This document shows, piece by piece, positions 1-7,241 of a stretch of DNA of 9,394 nt (positions are counted from its first letter, which is position 1; each line of letters begins with the position of its first letter). The position numbers and the translations under genes were made by a program. Source of the DNA: Bacteroidales bacterium (lineage in GTDB: Bacteria > Bacteroidota > Bacteroidia > Bacteroidales > UBA4181); contig JAIRLS010000220.1 of assembly GCA_031259205.1 (NCBI GenBank), positions 1-9,394 of the forward strand. The letters are read 5' to 3'. The notes below the pieces were generated by a model. The model did not search any database, had not been told where the DNA came from, and saw only the letters and a list, made by a program, of their open reading frames with translations.

Positions 1-165
1 TACAAAACAGCACGGATATGATCAACAACTTGTTCATTTTTAATTTTTAATTAAATTAGCAATAAAATACAAAATTAGGATTTTTTTTAGAATAACCACT
101 ACTGTCCGGTAAAGTCGCAAATGAAAAATTATTTCGCAAAATCACCCGTACTCAATATAATTTAA

Positions 166-173
166 TAACTTTG
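166..173 (+). promoter_or_regulatory. Possible -7 promoter element of the propeller gene
   Basis: TAACTTTG matches the Bacteroides -7 consensus TAnnTTTG and lies 33 nt before the ATG at 207. I see no convincing TTTG at the -33 position, so the match rests on one element only. The rest of the 206-nt leader is AT-rich with no recognisable gene. Confidence 0.4.
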
Positions 174-206
174 CCGGAAAATCATTCACCATAAATTGAA
201 ATTAAC

Positions 207-1295
207 ATGAAATACTTTATTTTAGCATGTAGCGTGGCGTTTTCGGTATCCCGCGTAAATGCACAGCAGGCAAGAGAATCGATGCAACCGATCGACGCTG
301 AAACCATGAAGCAATGGGGCGCCCCTTATCGTAACTGGACGTATTACCCCGAACCGGTGATTCCTTCGGATTACAAGATTCCCGGAGCGGAAAATTTTCA
401 CAGTTACGACGTGCCGTGCGTATATCAAACAGCAGACCATCCCGATGTGTGGTATATGAGTTTCATCGGATTCAACGGTTTGGGATACAATTCCTTCGTC
501 GCGGAAAGTTCTGACCTGCTCCACTGGAAAAACCCGAGACTTGCCATGGGATTCGGGAAAGAAGGCGAATTTGATTATGGCGGTTGCGTTGTGGGCGCTT
601 ACCTGTACGACAGTTGGGACATCAAAGCGCCCCGTACGATACGAAAGGAAAACGGCAAGTATTGGACGCTCTACGGTTGTTATCCGAAGCAGGGCGGATA
701 CGAGTTGCGCCCCGGCTACGAGGGCGTTGCGACAAGCATAGACGGACTGCGCTGGACACGCGCCTCCGACGAACCCATCCTTTCGGTATTTCAGAAAGAT
801 TGTAAAGAATGGGAACAGGATTGCATCTACCAGCCATGGTTGGTGGAACACGACGGCGCTTACTACAATTTCTACAATGCCGCTCAAAAAGGAATCGAAA
901 AAATGGGACTTGCCTTATCAAACGATTTAATCCATTGGGTGCGTTATCCGTTCAATCCGGTGATCGATACCCGTTCCGGCGGTTACGACTCCAATTTTGC
1001 TTCCGACGCGAAAGTTTTCCGCGACGGCGACCACTGGACGATGTTCTATTTTGGCGTCGGCAAAGGAGGCGCGCATATTATGATTGCATTTTCCCGTGAT
1101 TTGCTGCACTGGACAGCCGACCCCGAACCGCTTTACAAAGCCGGAGGACATCCGTCGGGGCTGGATGAAAAATACGCCCACAAAATTTCGCTGGTTTACA
1201 ATCCGGGTAACGACACGTTTTACATGTTTTACTGCGCTACCGGCAATAAAGGACGCACAATAGGACTGCTGACAAGTAAACCTGTCAAAAAATAA
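207..1295 (+). CDS. Secreted five-bladed beta-propeller glycosidase-like protein
   Basis: A 362-residue protein with a type I signal peptide: a hydrophobic stretch from residue 3 to 14, with likely cleavage after V-N-A at residue 19, so the mature protein is periplasmic or exported. The body shows recurring blade motifs of the form S-x-D-L-x-H-W, at about residues 101-107 (SDLLHW), 177-183 (variant SIDGLRW), 238-244 (SNDLIHW) and 296-302 (SRDLLHW). Each is preceded by strand-like segments such as YYNFYNAA and WTMFYFG. This pattern is typical of the five-bladed propeller superfamily that includes GH32, GH43, GH117 and GH130. Candidate pocket acids are Asp68, Asp123 and Asp267, but I cannot assign catalytic roles or a GH family. 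The gene is convergent with the lipoprotein gene at 1451-2872 and has no sugar transporter or SusCD partner in the window. It could instead be a non-catalytic glycan-binding propeller. Confidence 0.75.
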   Translation: MKYFILACSVAFSVSRVNAQQARESMQPIDAETMKQWGAPYRNWTYYPEPVIPSDYKIPGAENFHSYDVPCVYQTADHPDVWYMSFIGFNGLGYNSFVAESSDLLHWKNPRLAMGFGKEGEFDYGGCVVGAYLYDSWDIKAPRTIRKENGKYWTLYGCYPKQGGYELRPGYEGVATSIDGLRWTRASDEPILSVFQKDCKEWEQDCIYQPWLVEHDGAYYNFYNAAQKGIEKMGLALSNDLIHWVRYPFNPVIDTRSGGYDSNFASDAKVFRDGDHWTMFYFGVGKGGAHIMIAFSRDLLHWTADPEPLYKAGGHPSGLDEKYAHKISLVYNPGNDTFYMFYCATGNKGRTIGLLTSKPVKK

Positions 1296-1320
1296 CGGAT
1301 CAGTCGATTCGGAAAAACAT

Positions 1321-1446
1321 CCCGTGAAATAACACAAAGGCGCAAAGAACTACACAGAGGGAATTTCTGTACTTCCCTCTGTGGCTCTTCGCACCATTTC
1401 TGTGATTTTCCGTGTAACTTCGCCGGTTCCCCGTGAAATCACACAG
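1321..1446. repeat. Imperfect palindromic intergenic repeat (element 1)
   Basis: This element lies between the convergent stops at 1295 and 1451. Its core is a perfect 10-bp inverted repeat, CACAGAGGGA at 1353-1362 against TCCCTCTGTG at 1374-1383. Pairing continues imperfectly outward, so that about 1322-1352 resembles the reverse complement of about 1384-1414. A 16-nt near-direct repeat brackets it: CCCGTGAAATAACACA at 1321-1336 and CCCGTGAAATCACACA at 1430-1445, with one difference. A transcript from either side could fold into a long hairpin, so it may terminate both convergent genes. The pieces ACACAAAGGCGCAAAG and CACAGAGGG look like dispersed Bacteroidota intergenic repeats, from memory rather than a search. 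Confidence 0.75.
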
Positions 1447-1450
1447 ATTT

Positions 1451-2872
1451 TTAATAATCCGTGTTTTGCGGGTTGAAGTTGGTCCAGCCTTTTGTCCAGT
1501 CGTCGGCATCGGCGTCGGAGGCGAAAGCGCCGGCGTAGCTAACCTTGTCGAAACCGCTGCTCACCTTAGCGTCGGCGAAAGAGGCGCCTCCCAGCAAGGG
1601 ACTGCCTGTTTGCGGGGCGTAAAGTTTGTTGGCGTTCAGTTTCAGTTCGGTGAGGGTGTTGTAAGCGGAGTTGCCCGCTGCGCCGGTGAAATAGTCGGCG
1701 GAGAAGTCGCCCGTGGCGCCTTTGTTGGCGTCAACGCCCAAGATGGTCATTCCGCCGAAGAACACATTGTTGATTTTCAGTTCGCCGTTGGTAGCCCACG
1801 TTTGAGTGGTAGAGCCTTTGTCGTTTTCCACGATTATGCCTACGGGAAAGCCTACTGCCACCGAGTTGAAGCAATTCAGTTTCGTGTTGCGGCGCAGGTG
1901 CAGGGCTGCCTGAAAGACGCCGAGTTTCGATCCGTTGTCAGGGTTCATGCCGCCGCCGTCGATATAGTCGGAGGTGTTGGCAAATCCGGACTGCGTGGAG
2001 GGTCCCACCATCGTGACATTGCTGAAGGTGCAGGTGGTGTAGGGCGTTTTGGTGCTGCCGTCGGCATCGTTGTCCGATTCGAAGCTGTTGGACACCGAGG
2101 TGTCGGCGATTTTGGGGTCGCGGATGCTCAACGCATACTGTACCTTGCCGGAAAAGCCGTTGTCCGTATCGAAATCGTCGTCCCATCCTTTGTAGGCGAT
2201 CAGGTATTTACCGTTCACCGTTCCGCCGAACCATTCAAAAGAGTCGTCGTTGCTGTAAGACACCTGAATGTGGTCGAAAGTGGTTCCGCTGCCCACCGAT
2301 CCCAGCGTAACGCCGTTGATTTCCTGATCCTGCCTGAAGGGGTATCCTGCAAATTCTACGCGGATGTAGCGGTACACGCCCGAATTGTCGGCGTCGTCGG
2401 TGCCGCCGTAGGTAGTACGCGGGCCGCCCTCAATGATTTTTGCGCCGCTGTTGCTTACCGCCCTTCCGCAGATGATCAGGCCGCCCCAGTCGCCCGGCCG
2501 GCGGTTGCCTTTTGCCTGTGCCGAAGTAAAGACAATCGGTTCGTCCTGTGTGCCTTCGGCAATCACTTTACCGCCCGGCTCCACAATCAGCGCCGCCTTC
2601 GTTTCCTTGTCGCCCTTGATAACCGTCCCCTTCTCAATGGTCAGCGTAGCCCCGCTACACACATATACCCAGCCCTTGAGCAGGTACGTCCCCTTGACGA
2701 GCCGGAAATCGCTCCTGATTTCAAACTCTTGATCGCCGTTGCCTATCTGGACGCCGTCGTTGAATAACACCTCCTCTCCTTCCGCTTGAGGTTCCTCTTT
2801 TTCCTTGTCACATGCCGTGAATCCGACAAAAATGACCGCTGCTGCAAAACTTAAAAACTTATTGGTTTTCAT
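1451..2872 (-). CDS. Surface lipoprotein with predicted beta-helix fold, partner of the TonB receptor
   Basis: A 473-residue protein starting at the ATG at 2872. The reading frame is open further upstream, but only this start gives a proper signal peptide: MKTNK, a hydrophobic core, then F-T-A-C with the lipidated Cys at 21. The residues after it (DKEKEE) are charged, like the export tags of surface-exposed Bacteroidota lipoproteins. Residues about 77-107 carry strand repeats of the LTIEKGTVIKG and ALIVEPGGKVIAEG type, followed by RPGDWGGLIICG (125-136), RVEFAGYPF (171-179), an acidic stretch (about 227-240), FESDNDADGS (264-273) and a conserved-looking tail ADDWTKGWTNFNPQNTDY. I recognise this as a Bacteroidota family often found beside TonB-dependent receptors and sometimes misnamed 'multidrug transporter'. 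It has no membrane segments beyond the signal. It is probably an outer-leaflet binding protein. The substrate is unknown. It is not a SusD: there is no tetratricopeptide-like helical pattern. Confidence 0.82.
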   Translation of the reverse strand: MKTNKFLSFAAAVIFVGFTACDKEKEEPQAEGEEVLFNDGVQIGNGDQEFEIRSDFRLVKGTYLLKGWVYVCSGATLTIEKGTVIKGDKETKAALIVEPGGKVIAEGTQDEPIVFTSAQAKGNRRPGDWGGLIICGRAVSNSGAKIIEGGPRTTYGGTDDADNSGVYRYIRVEFAGYPFRQDQEINGVTLGSVGSGTTFDHIQVSYSNDDSFEWFGGTVNGKYLIAYKGWDDDFDTDNGFSGKVQYALSIRDPKIADTSVSNSFESDNDADGSTKTPYTTCTFSNVTMVGPSTQSGFANTSDYIDGGGMNPDNGSKLGVFQAALHLRRNTKLNCFNSVAVGFPVGIIVENDKGSTTQTWATNGELKINNVFFGGMTILGVDANKGATGDFSADYFTGAAGNSAYNTLTELKLNANKLYAPQTGSPLLGGASFADAKVSSGFDKVSYAGAFASDADADDWTKGWTNFNPQNTDY

Positions 2873-3206
2873 AATAAAAAATTTAAAAATTAAACTATTG
2901 ATAAAATTATTGAAATAAAAATAAAATTTACGAAACAAACAGACAGGTCAATGCAGACACTGTCGTCGGGTTGCGGCGTCTTGCCGGAATATACGCCGCT
3001 TTTGCTTTTTCTTTCAACCGGCCGGCTTTCCGCATCGTTACATCTAAGCAATAACTGAAACGCAGAAAAGAAAAAAAAGAAGAGAAAAAAACGGTGGCGC
3101 CTCAGCATCGCAAAGACAGCAACGAATTTCGTCCCTGACCTTTCAGTCTGTTTATACCTGTCGGCGTCGAACTTACGGATTGATTTTCGGCGATTCATCT
3201 TCTTTG
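2873..3206 (-). other. 334-nt gap between receptor and lipoprotein genes
   Basis: There is no convincing gene here. It contains a hairpin with perfect 7-bp arms, GCGGCGT 2973-2979 and ACGCCGC 2993-2999, with a 13-nt loop. It also has CCGGCCGG at 3018-3025 and a 28-nt purine-only run at 3064-3091 on the + strand, which would be a polypyrimidine run in the receptor/lipoprotein transcript. The last 60 nt before the lipoprotein ATG are very AT-rich, as expected for a Bacteroidota leader. A 102-codon reading frame (3198-2890) starts just past the receptor stop, but its composition looks accidental. I see no TTTG...TAnnTTTG promoter pair here, so the lipoprotein may depend on read-through from the receptor. 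Confidence 0.5.
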
Positions 3207-6038
3207 TTATTTTATTTTGATGGAAACGGAGATGTTCCTTCCGGGTTTGAACTGTTTGGTGATTTGTTCACGGGAGCAGAGGTTTCCTGCCGCATCGTAA
3301 AAGCGGGGAAACTGTTTGAAAACAACGTCCTGCGCCAGTATGTCCTTCAGGGAAACGCCTATTTCGATGTGTTTGCCGAATTTTCGGCAAACGGTCAGGT
3401 CGAGGGCGTGGCGGGGCATCTCGTACATGTCCGGGATGTCGTTGTTGATGCTTGCCCCGTTGCTGACGTCGGTTTTGCCGATACCCACGATGCGCTGTCC
3501 GATGATGTTGTACAGCAGTGCGCCTGTCCACCGGTCGTTTCGGGCGCGGTAAAAGGCGCCGGCGTTCACTAACCACGGCGATTGTCCTTGCATGGGGCGG
3601 TCGTGTTCGAGGCTTTCGCCGTCAAACTTCACCCTGCTCCTGATAAGCGACGCATTGAGCGAAAGCGAGAACTGCGGCAAGCCGATGGCGTCCAGATTCT
3701 TTTTTATGTCCGCCTCGACGCCGTAATTGTTCGCCGAAAGGGCGTTTTCAAAAGTGTAGGTATAACTTCCGCCGGCGTCGCGGTAAGTCCATTCTATGGG
3801 ATGGATGAAATACTTGTAGAACAGGGCGACGGAAATCATTTCGCCCGCTGCAGGATACCATTCATAGCGCAGGTCGGCGTTCTGTATGAGCGCTTCCCTC
3901 AAGTCGGGATTGCCTTTGATGTCGCTGAACAGTTCGAAATCGTAGAACACCGACGGCGACAGTTCGCGGAACTCCTGCCGGTTGACGGACATGCCGTATG
4001 CCGTTCTCAGCAGGTGCTCGTCGGAGAAACGGTAAGCGGCGTTGACCGAAGGAAAAACGCCGGTTTGCGGGTAGGCGTATATCTTTTGGCGGCTTCTGTC
4101 GGCAATGGTAGTATAAGTGGTCAATCTCGCTTCGTAGTGCTCGAACCTTGCTCCGATGGCCACGTCCATACGCTTTACCGGCAGACTGACGCCCGCATAG
4201 GCTGCCAGCAGGCGGTTATCGGCAAAATAGTTGTCGCGAAAGTCCGATTCTTCGTAGATATAAAGTCGGTCAGTTCCGTAATTTTCATCCTGCAATATTT
4301 CGGCGGTCACATTGCGGTAGATGAAGTCGGCCGGCAATCCTTCCCTGCGGTAACGGTAGTAGAAGTCGCGCGTGTGATATTGCCGGCTGCGAAATTCGCC
4401 GTACAGTCCCGTTTTCAGGGTGGGACGGAAGTTACCGCCGGCCTCCGGCGTGTAGACGAAATTGACGGCTGTCGATGCAATCTGTTCGTTCAGTCGTATG
4501 AATCCGCGCGATATTTCGTTTTGGTCGATCATCATCTGTCCGAAATGCGCGTCGTCTGTTCCGAAGTCGTTTTCTCGCCGGTTGATGATGCGCCGGTCGG
4601 GCTGTCGTTTGTTGGCGTATGCATACCCGACCGTCCAGTCGAGTTTGGCGGATTCCGACAGGGTGTGAATACCGGCGAACTGTCCCGAATAGCTCGTTCG
4701 GCTCGAATAGAGGTATTCGGCTTTTTCCTGCCGGTACAGGCTGCTGATATTCTGCCATCCCTCGCGGAACGTATAACGGTCGCGTCCCAGTTGGTGGATG
4801 ATGTTGCGGAACTCGAAGCGGCTCTTATCTCCGGCGATGAAGGTCAGGTTAAACAGGCCTCCCATCCGGACGTCGGTGTTGTACTGGTCGTCGCTGTAAT
4901 TGTACACGGCTTCGGGTTCGTCCCTGATGATGTTGTAGATGCCGTAGCGGTTGTTTTTCATGTCCGGAGAGGCGCGATGGGCGATCGAATAGTTGAGGGC
5001 GGCAATCAGTCCCCAGACGCGGGCGCCTTTTTCGGCGAAGCGTCTGTTGACGGTCAGGGTGAGGCGCTGGTCGGGCGCCGGGCGCCGGCTTCCGACGTTC
5101 CAGTCGTTGTTGAAGCCCGTGCGGGTGACGTCGTTCACTTGTACGGCGTTGTCGTTGTCGATGCGGTCGTTGATGTCTCCGGTGTTCCCATTGCGTAGTC
5201 CGTTGTCAAATCCGAGGAAATCCGTTGCACTTCCACGGTTGTACAGGAATTGGCGGAAATGCGTTTCGGTATTGACGCCTGTGCTGTAACTTGCTTCGGC
5301 GGAATTTTCGGCGGGAATGCTCTTGGTGGCGATCCTGATGAAACCGCCGGTAAAGTCGGCAGGCAATTCCGGTGTGGGCGACTTGACGATCATCATATTT
5401 TCCATTTGCGAGGCGGGAATCATGTCGAACGAAAAAGCGCGGGCGTCGCTTTCGGCGCTCGGCACGGCGCTGTTGTTTACCCATACGTTGTTGTACCGTT
5501 GCGACAGTCCGCGGGCAATGACAAAGCGTTCGTCGATGACGGATATTCCCGGTATCCTGCGGATCACCTCTGCGGCGTTCCTGTCCTGCGTGCGGCTTAT
5601 CTGTTGGGCCGACACGCCGTTCATCACCACCGAAGCGACTTTCATCGCGCTGATCATCGACGCTTCCGAATTCATTTTGCGCACCTCGCTCACCACTACT
5701 TCTTCCATCCCCATGGCCGCCTCTTCCATGGCCACGTTTACTTCGACGGTCTTGCCTTCCTCTACCGTCACGCCGGTAAGCGCCACCGTGTTGTAGGCGA
5801 TAAACGACACCTTCACGGTATAGACGCCCGGTCTGACGCTGATTCGATAACTCCCGTCAAGGCCGGCAGTCGTCCCTGCGGAAAGTTGTTCCACCACGAC
5901 ATTTGCTCCCGTCATTGCTTCGCCGGTAGTCCTGTCCAGTACCGTCCCGCGTATCTCGCCGGTCTGTGCGCCGGCATACCGGATGCTCGCTGTCATCCAT
6001 GCCGCCAAAACAATGATTGTATGCCATTTATTTATCAT
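3207..6038 (-). CDS. TonB-dependent outer-membrane receptor with carboxypeptidase-D-like N-terminal domain
   Basis: A 943-residue TonB-dependent transporter that would import a ligand across the outer membrane using TonB/ExbBD energy. The ATG at 6038 is chosen because it starts a clean signal peptide (MINKW, hydrophobic core, cleavage near A-G-A at residue 24). The in-frame TTG at 6062 adds only 8 residues and is unlikely. Residues about 25-105 form a CarboxypepD_reg-like beta-sandwich (EIRGTVLDRTTGEAMTGANV, with LDGSYRISVRPGVYTVKVSF). A TonB-box-like MEEVVVSE follows at about 111-118, then the plug at about 125-242 with VIARGLSQRY (173-182) and ELPADFTGG (224-232). The remainder is the barrel, ending in the short strand ISVSIKIK. 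The length is usual for this class. It is followed by a beta-helix lipoprotein gene rather than susD, which argues against a classical polysaccharide-utilisation SusCD pair. The substrate cannot be read from sequence. Confidence 0.95.
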   Translation of the reverse strand: MINKWHTIIVLAAWMTASIRYAGAQTGEIRGTVLDRTTGEAMTGANVVVEQLSAGTTAGLDGSYRISVRPGVYTVKVSFIAYNTVALTGVTVEEGKTVEVNVAMEEAAMGMEEVVVSEVRKMNSEASMISAMKVASVVMNGVSAQQISRTQDRNAAEVIRRIPGISVIDERFVIARGLSQRYNNVWVNNSAVPSAESDARAFSFDMIPASQMENMMIVKSPTPELPADFTGGFIRIATKSIPAENSAEASYSTGVNTETHFRQFLYNRGSATDFLGFDNGLRNGNTGDINDRIDNDNAVQVNDVTRTGFNNDWNVGSRRPAPDQRLTLTVNRRFAEKGARVWGLIAALNYSIAHRASPDMKNNRYGIYNIIRDEPEAVYNYSDDQYNTDVRMGGLFNLTFIAGDKSRFEFRNIIHQLGRDRYTFREGWQNISSLYRQEKAEYLYSSRTSYSGQFAGIHTLSESAKLDWTVGYAYANKRQPDRRIINRRENDFGTDDAHFGQMMIDQNEISRGFIRLNEQIASTAVNFVYTPEAGGNFRPTLKTGLYGEFRSRQYHTRDFYYRYRREGLPADFIYRNVTAEILQDENYGTDRLYIYEESDFRDNYFADNRLLAAYAGVSLPVKRMDVAIGARFEHYEARLTTYTTIADRSRQKIYAYPQTGVFPSVNAAYRFSDEHLLRTAYGMSVNRQEFRELSPSVFYDFELFSDIKGNPDLREALIQNADLRYEWYPAAGEMISVALFYKYFIHPIEWTYRDAGGSYTYTFENALSANNYGVEADIKKNLDAIGLPQFSLSLNASLIRSRVKFDGESLEHDRPMQGQSPWLVNAGAFYRARNDRWTGALLYNIIGQRIVGIGKTDVSNGASINNDIPDMYEMPRHALDLTVCRKFGKHIEIGVSLKDILAQDVVFKQFPRFYDAAGNLCSREQITKQFKPGRNISVSIKIK

Positions 6039-6093
6039 AATACAAATACTTTTCGGCCACAAAGAAAACGAGTTCCTGTTACTTGATGATTAC

Positions 6094-6105
6094 GGTAAAT
6101 TTACC
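6094..6105. promoter_or_regulatory. 12-bp perfect palindrome upstream of the receptor gene
   Basis: GGTAAATTTACC is a perfect palindrome centred about 61 nt before the receptor ATG, where a promoter would be expected. The only promoter-like word nearby is TTTCTTTG on the minus strand (6067-6060), one base off TAnnTTTG. The palindrome could be an operator for a dimeric repressor, but no regulator can be named. The rest of 6039-6259 shows nothing else I can support. Confidence 0.3.
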
Positions 6106-6259
6106 TTTTCATTAAAGAATAGTTACAAAACGGTTAAGGACGGTATCCGGCCAGAGACAACGGCCTTTCATCCATTATCTTCCAACGGCCGCCCCGTGTA
6201 AATTCGGAATTTGGCCTCCATCGTAAACCGTCCTGAAAAAACTGAAAAAAAAACGGTTC

Positions 6260-6535
6260 ATTCTTTTTTTGAGGCGCTATGGGTCAACGGACTGTTCCGG
6301 ACGTGTTTTGTTTCCGCTTTCTTCCCATCCCTCTTAAAAGTCCCTGCGGGACTTTTTTTAACCACGAAGTCACAAAAGTAACACAAAGTGTCCTTTCAGG
6401 ACGTTCCACATTCTTCAAAGGATGGCTTTCGCGTTTTCAGACGCACGCCGTGCGTCTCTACCTTCGTGCCTTCGCGCCTTCGCGCTATCGTGGAGGTCGG
6501 AAGAATTGTTTTTCATAGCGCCTCAAAAAAAGAAT
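6260..6535. repeat. MITE-like element with perfect 22-bp inverted ends (element 2)
   Basis: The ends 6260-6281 and 6514-6535 are exact reverse complements over 22 bp; the left end reads ATTC, seven Ts, then GAGGCGCTATG. Inside are smaller palindromes: AAAAGTCCC-TGC-GGGACTTTT (6336-6356, followed by three more Ts), GTCCT-TTC-AGGAC (6390-6402) and GACGCACG-C-CGTGCGTC (6440-6456). An imperfect inner pair runs from about 6361-6387 to about 6461-6493. No credible protein is encoded. A run of nine As followed by CGGT occurs just outside both ends (6245-6257 and 6542-6554), which could be a target-site duplication. The whole is a non-autonomous, miniature-element-like repeat whose mobilising enzyme is not visible in the window. 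Confidence 0.75.
6336..6359 (+). repeat. GTCCC-TGC-GGGAC hairpin, terminator-like
   Basis: A perfect 9-bp stem (6336-6344 with 6348-6356), a 3-nt loop TGC, and a T-run that continues to 6359. It has the shape of an intrinsic terminator, but no plus-strand gene ends here, so it more probably belongs to the repeat family seen again at 8484-8496, 8529-8541 and 8595-8607. Confidence 0.6.
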
Positions 6536-6540
6536 TAACT

Positions 6541-6578
6541 AAAAAAAAAACGGTAAAGTTTTCGCTTTACCGTTTTTT
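6541..6578 (-). terminator. Intrinsic terminator of ahpC
   Basis: The stem arms 6545-6558 and 6565-6578 are perfectly complementary, with an 8-bp core CGGTAAAG/CTTTACCG extended by A:T pairs, and the loop is 6 nt. On the minus strand the transcript runs from the ahpC stop (6604) into this hairpin and then a run of Ts that ends at 6541. The structure is symmetrical enough to work in both directions. It separates ahpC from the receptor gene downstream. Confidence 0.9.
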
Positions 6579-6603
6579 GTTCTGTGTTATTACATGTTCT
6601 GTT

Positions 6604-7170
6604 TCAGATTTTTCCAACCAGATCGATACTGGGTTTGAGCGTGGCGTCGCCTTTCTTCCATTTGGCGGGGCAAACTTCGCTGGGATGAGAAGCTACAAAC
6701 TGTGCGGCTTCCACTTTACGGAGAAGTTCCGACGCATTTCGTCCGATGCCGTTGTCGTGGATTTCGGCGAGCTTGATTTTTCCTTCAGGATTCACCACAA
6801 ATGTACCGCGGTAGGCAATGCCTTCTTCCTCTATCAGTACGCCGAAGGCACGGCTCAACGCGCCTGTCGGATCGGCCAGCATGGGATACTTGATTTTGCG
6901 GATAGTTCCGGAGGCGTCGTGCCATGCCTTGTGTACGAAATGCGTATCGGTGCTTACGGAATAGACTTCTACGCCAAGTTCCTGAAACTTACCGTAATGA
7001 TCGGCCATGTCTTCCAGTTCTGTAGGGCATACGAAAGTAAAATCGGCAGGATAGAAAAAGAAAATACTCCATTTCCCTTTCAAATCTTTGTCCGTAACGG
7101 TTTTGAAATTTCCGTTTTGATATGCCTGGGCTTTAAATTCAGGCAATTGAGAATTAATTACAGGTTCCAT
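6604..7170 (-). CDS. ahpC: Alkyl hydroperoxide reductase C (typical 2-Cys peroxiredoxin)
   Basis: A 188-residue cytoplasmic peroxiredoxin that reduces hydrogen peroxide and organic hydroperoxides. The peroxidatic Cys48 lies in the motif DFTFVCPTELED and the resolving Cys167 in SEVCPAKWKKGD. Both sit within two residues of the E. coli AhpC positions (46 and 165), and the protein matches the family length (187). The C-terminal tail after the resolving Cys is the one found in sensitive typical 2-Cys enzymes. The ATG at 7170 gives the usual N-terminus, MEPVINSQLPEFKAQAY. The gene is divergent from oxyR with 120 bp between starts, and has its own promoter (7210-7241) and terminator (6541-6578). 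An ahpF reductase gene, which often follows ahpC, is absent downstream. Electrons must therefore come from an AhpF or thioredoxin system encoded elsewhere. Confidence 0.97.
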   Translation of the reverse strand: MEPVINSQLPEFKAQAYQNGNFKTVTDKDLKGKWSIFFFYPADFTFVCPTELEDMADHYGKFQELGVEVYSVSTDTHFVHKAWHDASGTIRKIKYPMLADPTGALSRAFGVLIEEEGIAYRGTFVVNPEGKIKLAEIHDNGIGRNASELLRKVEAAQFVASHPSEVCPAKWKKGDATLKPSIDLVGKI

Positions 7171-7209
7171 TTTATTATTTTTTTAAATTAAACTTAACAA
7201 ATATTTTTA

Positions 7210-7241
7210 CAAAAATACATGGGTTTATTACATAAGTCAAA
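7210..7241 (-). promoter_or_regulatory. Bacteroides-type promoter of ahpC
   Basis: On the minus strand TTTG (7241-7238) is followed by exactly 20 nt and then TATTTTTG (7217-7210). This is a full match to the Bacteroides consensus TTTG-N19-21-TAnnTTTG. The expected transcription start is about 7203, giving a leader of roughly 33 nt that is almost pure A/T, with no Shine-Dalgarno sequence. Confidence 0.75.

Noticed and set aside
207..230. Lipobox (ILAC, Cys8) in the propeller protein
   Set aside because: Only seven residues precede the Cys, too few for a lipoprotein signal. The V-N-A site after residue 19 is a better type I cleavage site.
1433..2767. Long plus-strand open frame opposite the lipoprotein gene (444 codons)
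   Set aside because: It is the antisense of a well-supported lipoprotein. The translation is rich in Val/Ala/Arg with no signal or domain, and arises from codon bias on the other strand.
2890..3198. 102-codon minus-strand frame between the receptor and lipoprotein genes
   Set aside because: It has the right strand and starts 8 nt after the receptor stop. However, the product is a run of Arg, a homopolymeric Phe stretch from the pyrimidine run, and AT-rich leader sequence, and no family is recognised.
3582..5198. 538-codon plus-strand open frame opposite the TonB receptor
   Set aside because: Antisense shadow of the receptor, whose plug and barrel motifs are clear. No recognisable domain is seen in the antisense product.
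6039..6062. Upstream TTG start for the receptor, adding 8 residues
   Set aside because: The ATG at 6038 gives a standard signal peptide, and the extra residues (MWPKSICI) would spoil its N-terminal charge pattern.
6388..7191. 267-codon plus-strand open frame covering ahpC
   Set aside because: It runs antisense through ahpC and through the element 2 repeat and terminator, and shows no protein family features.
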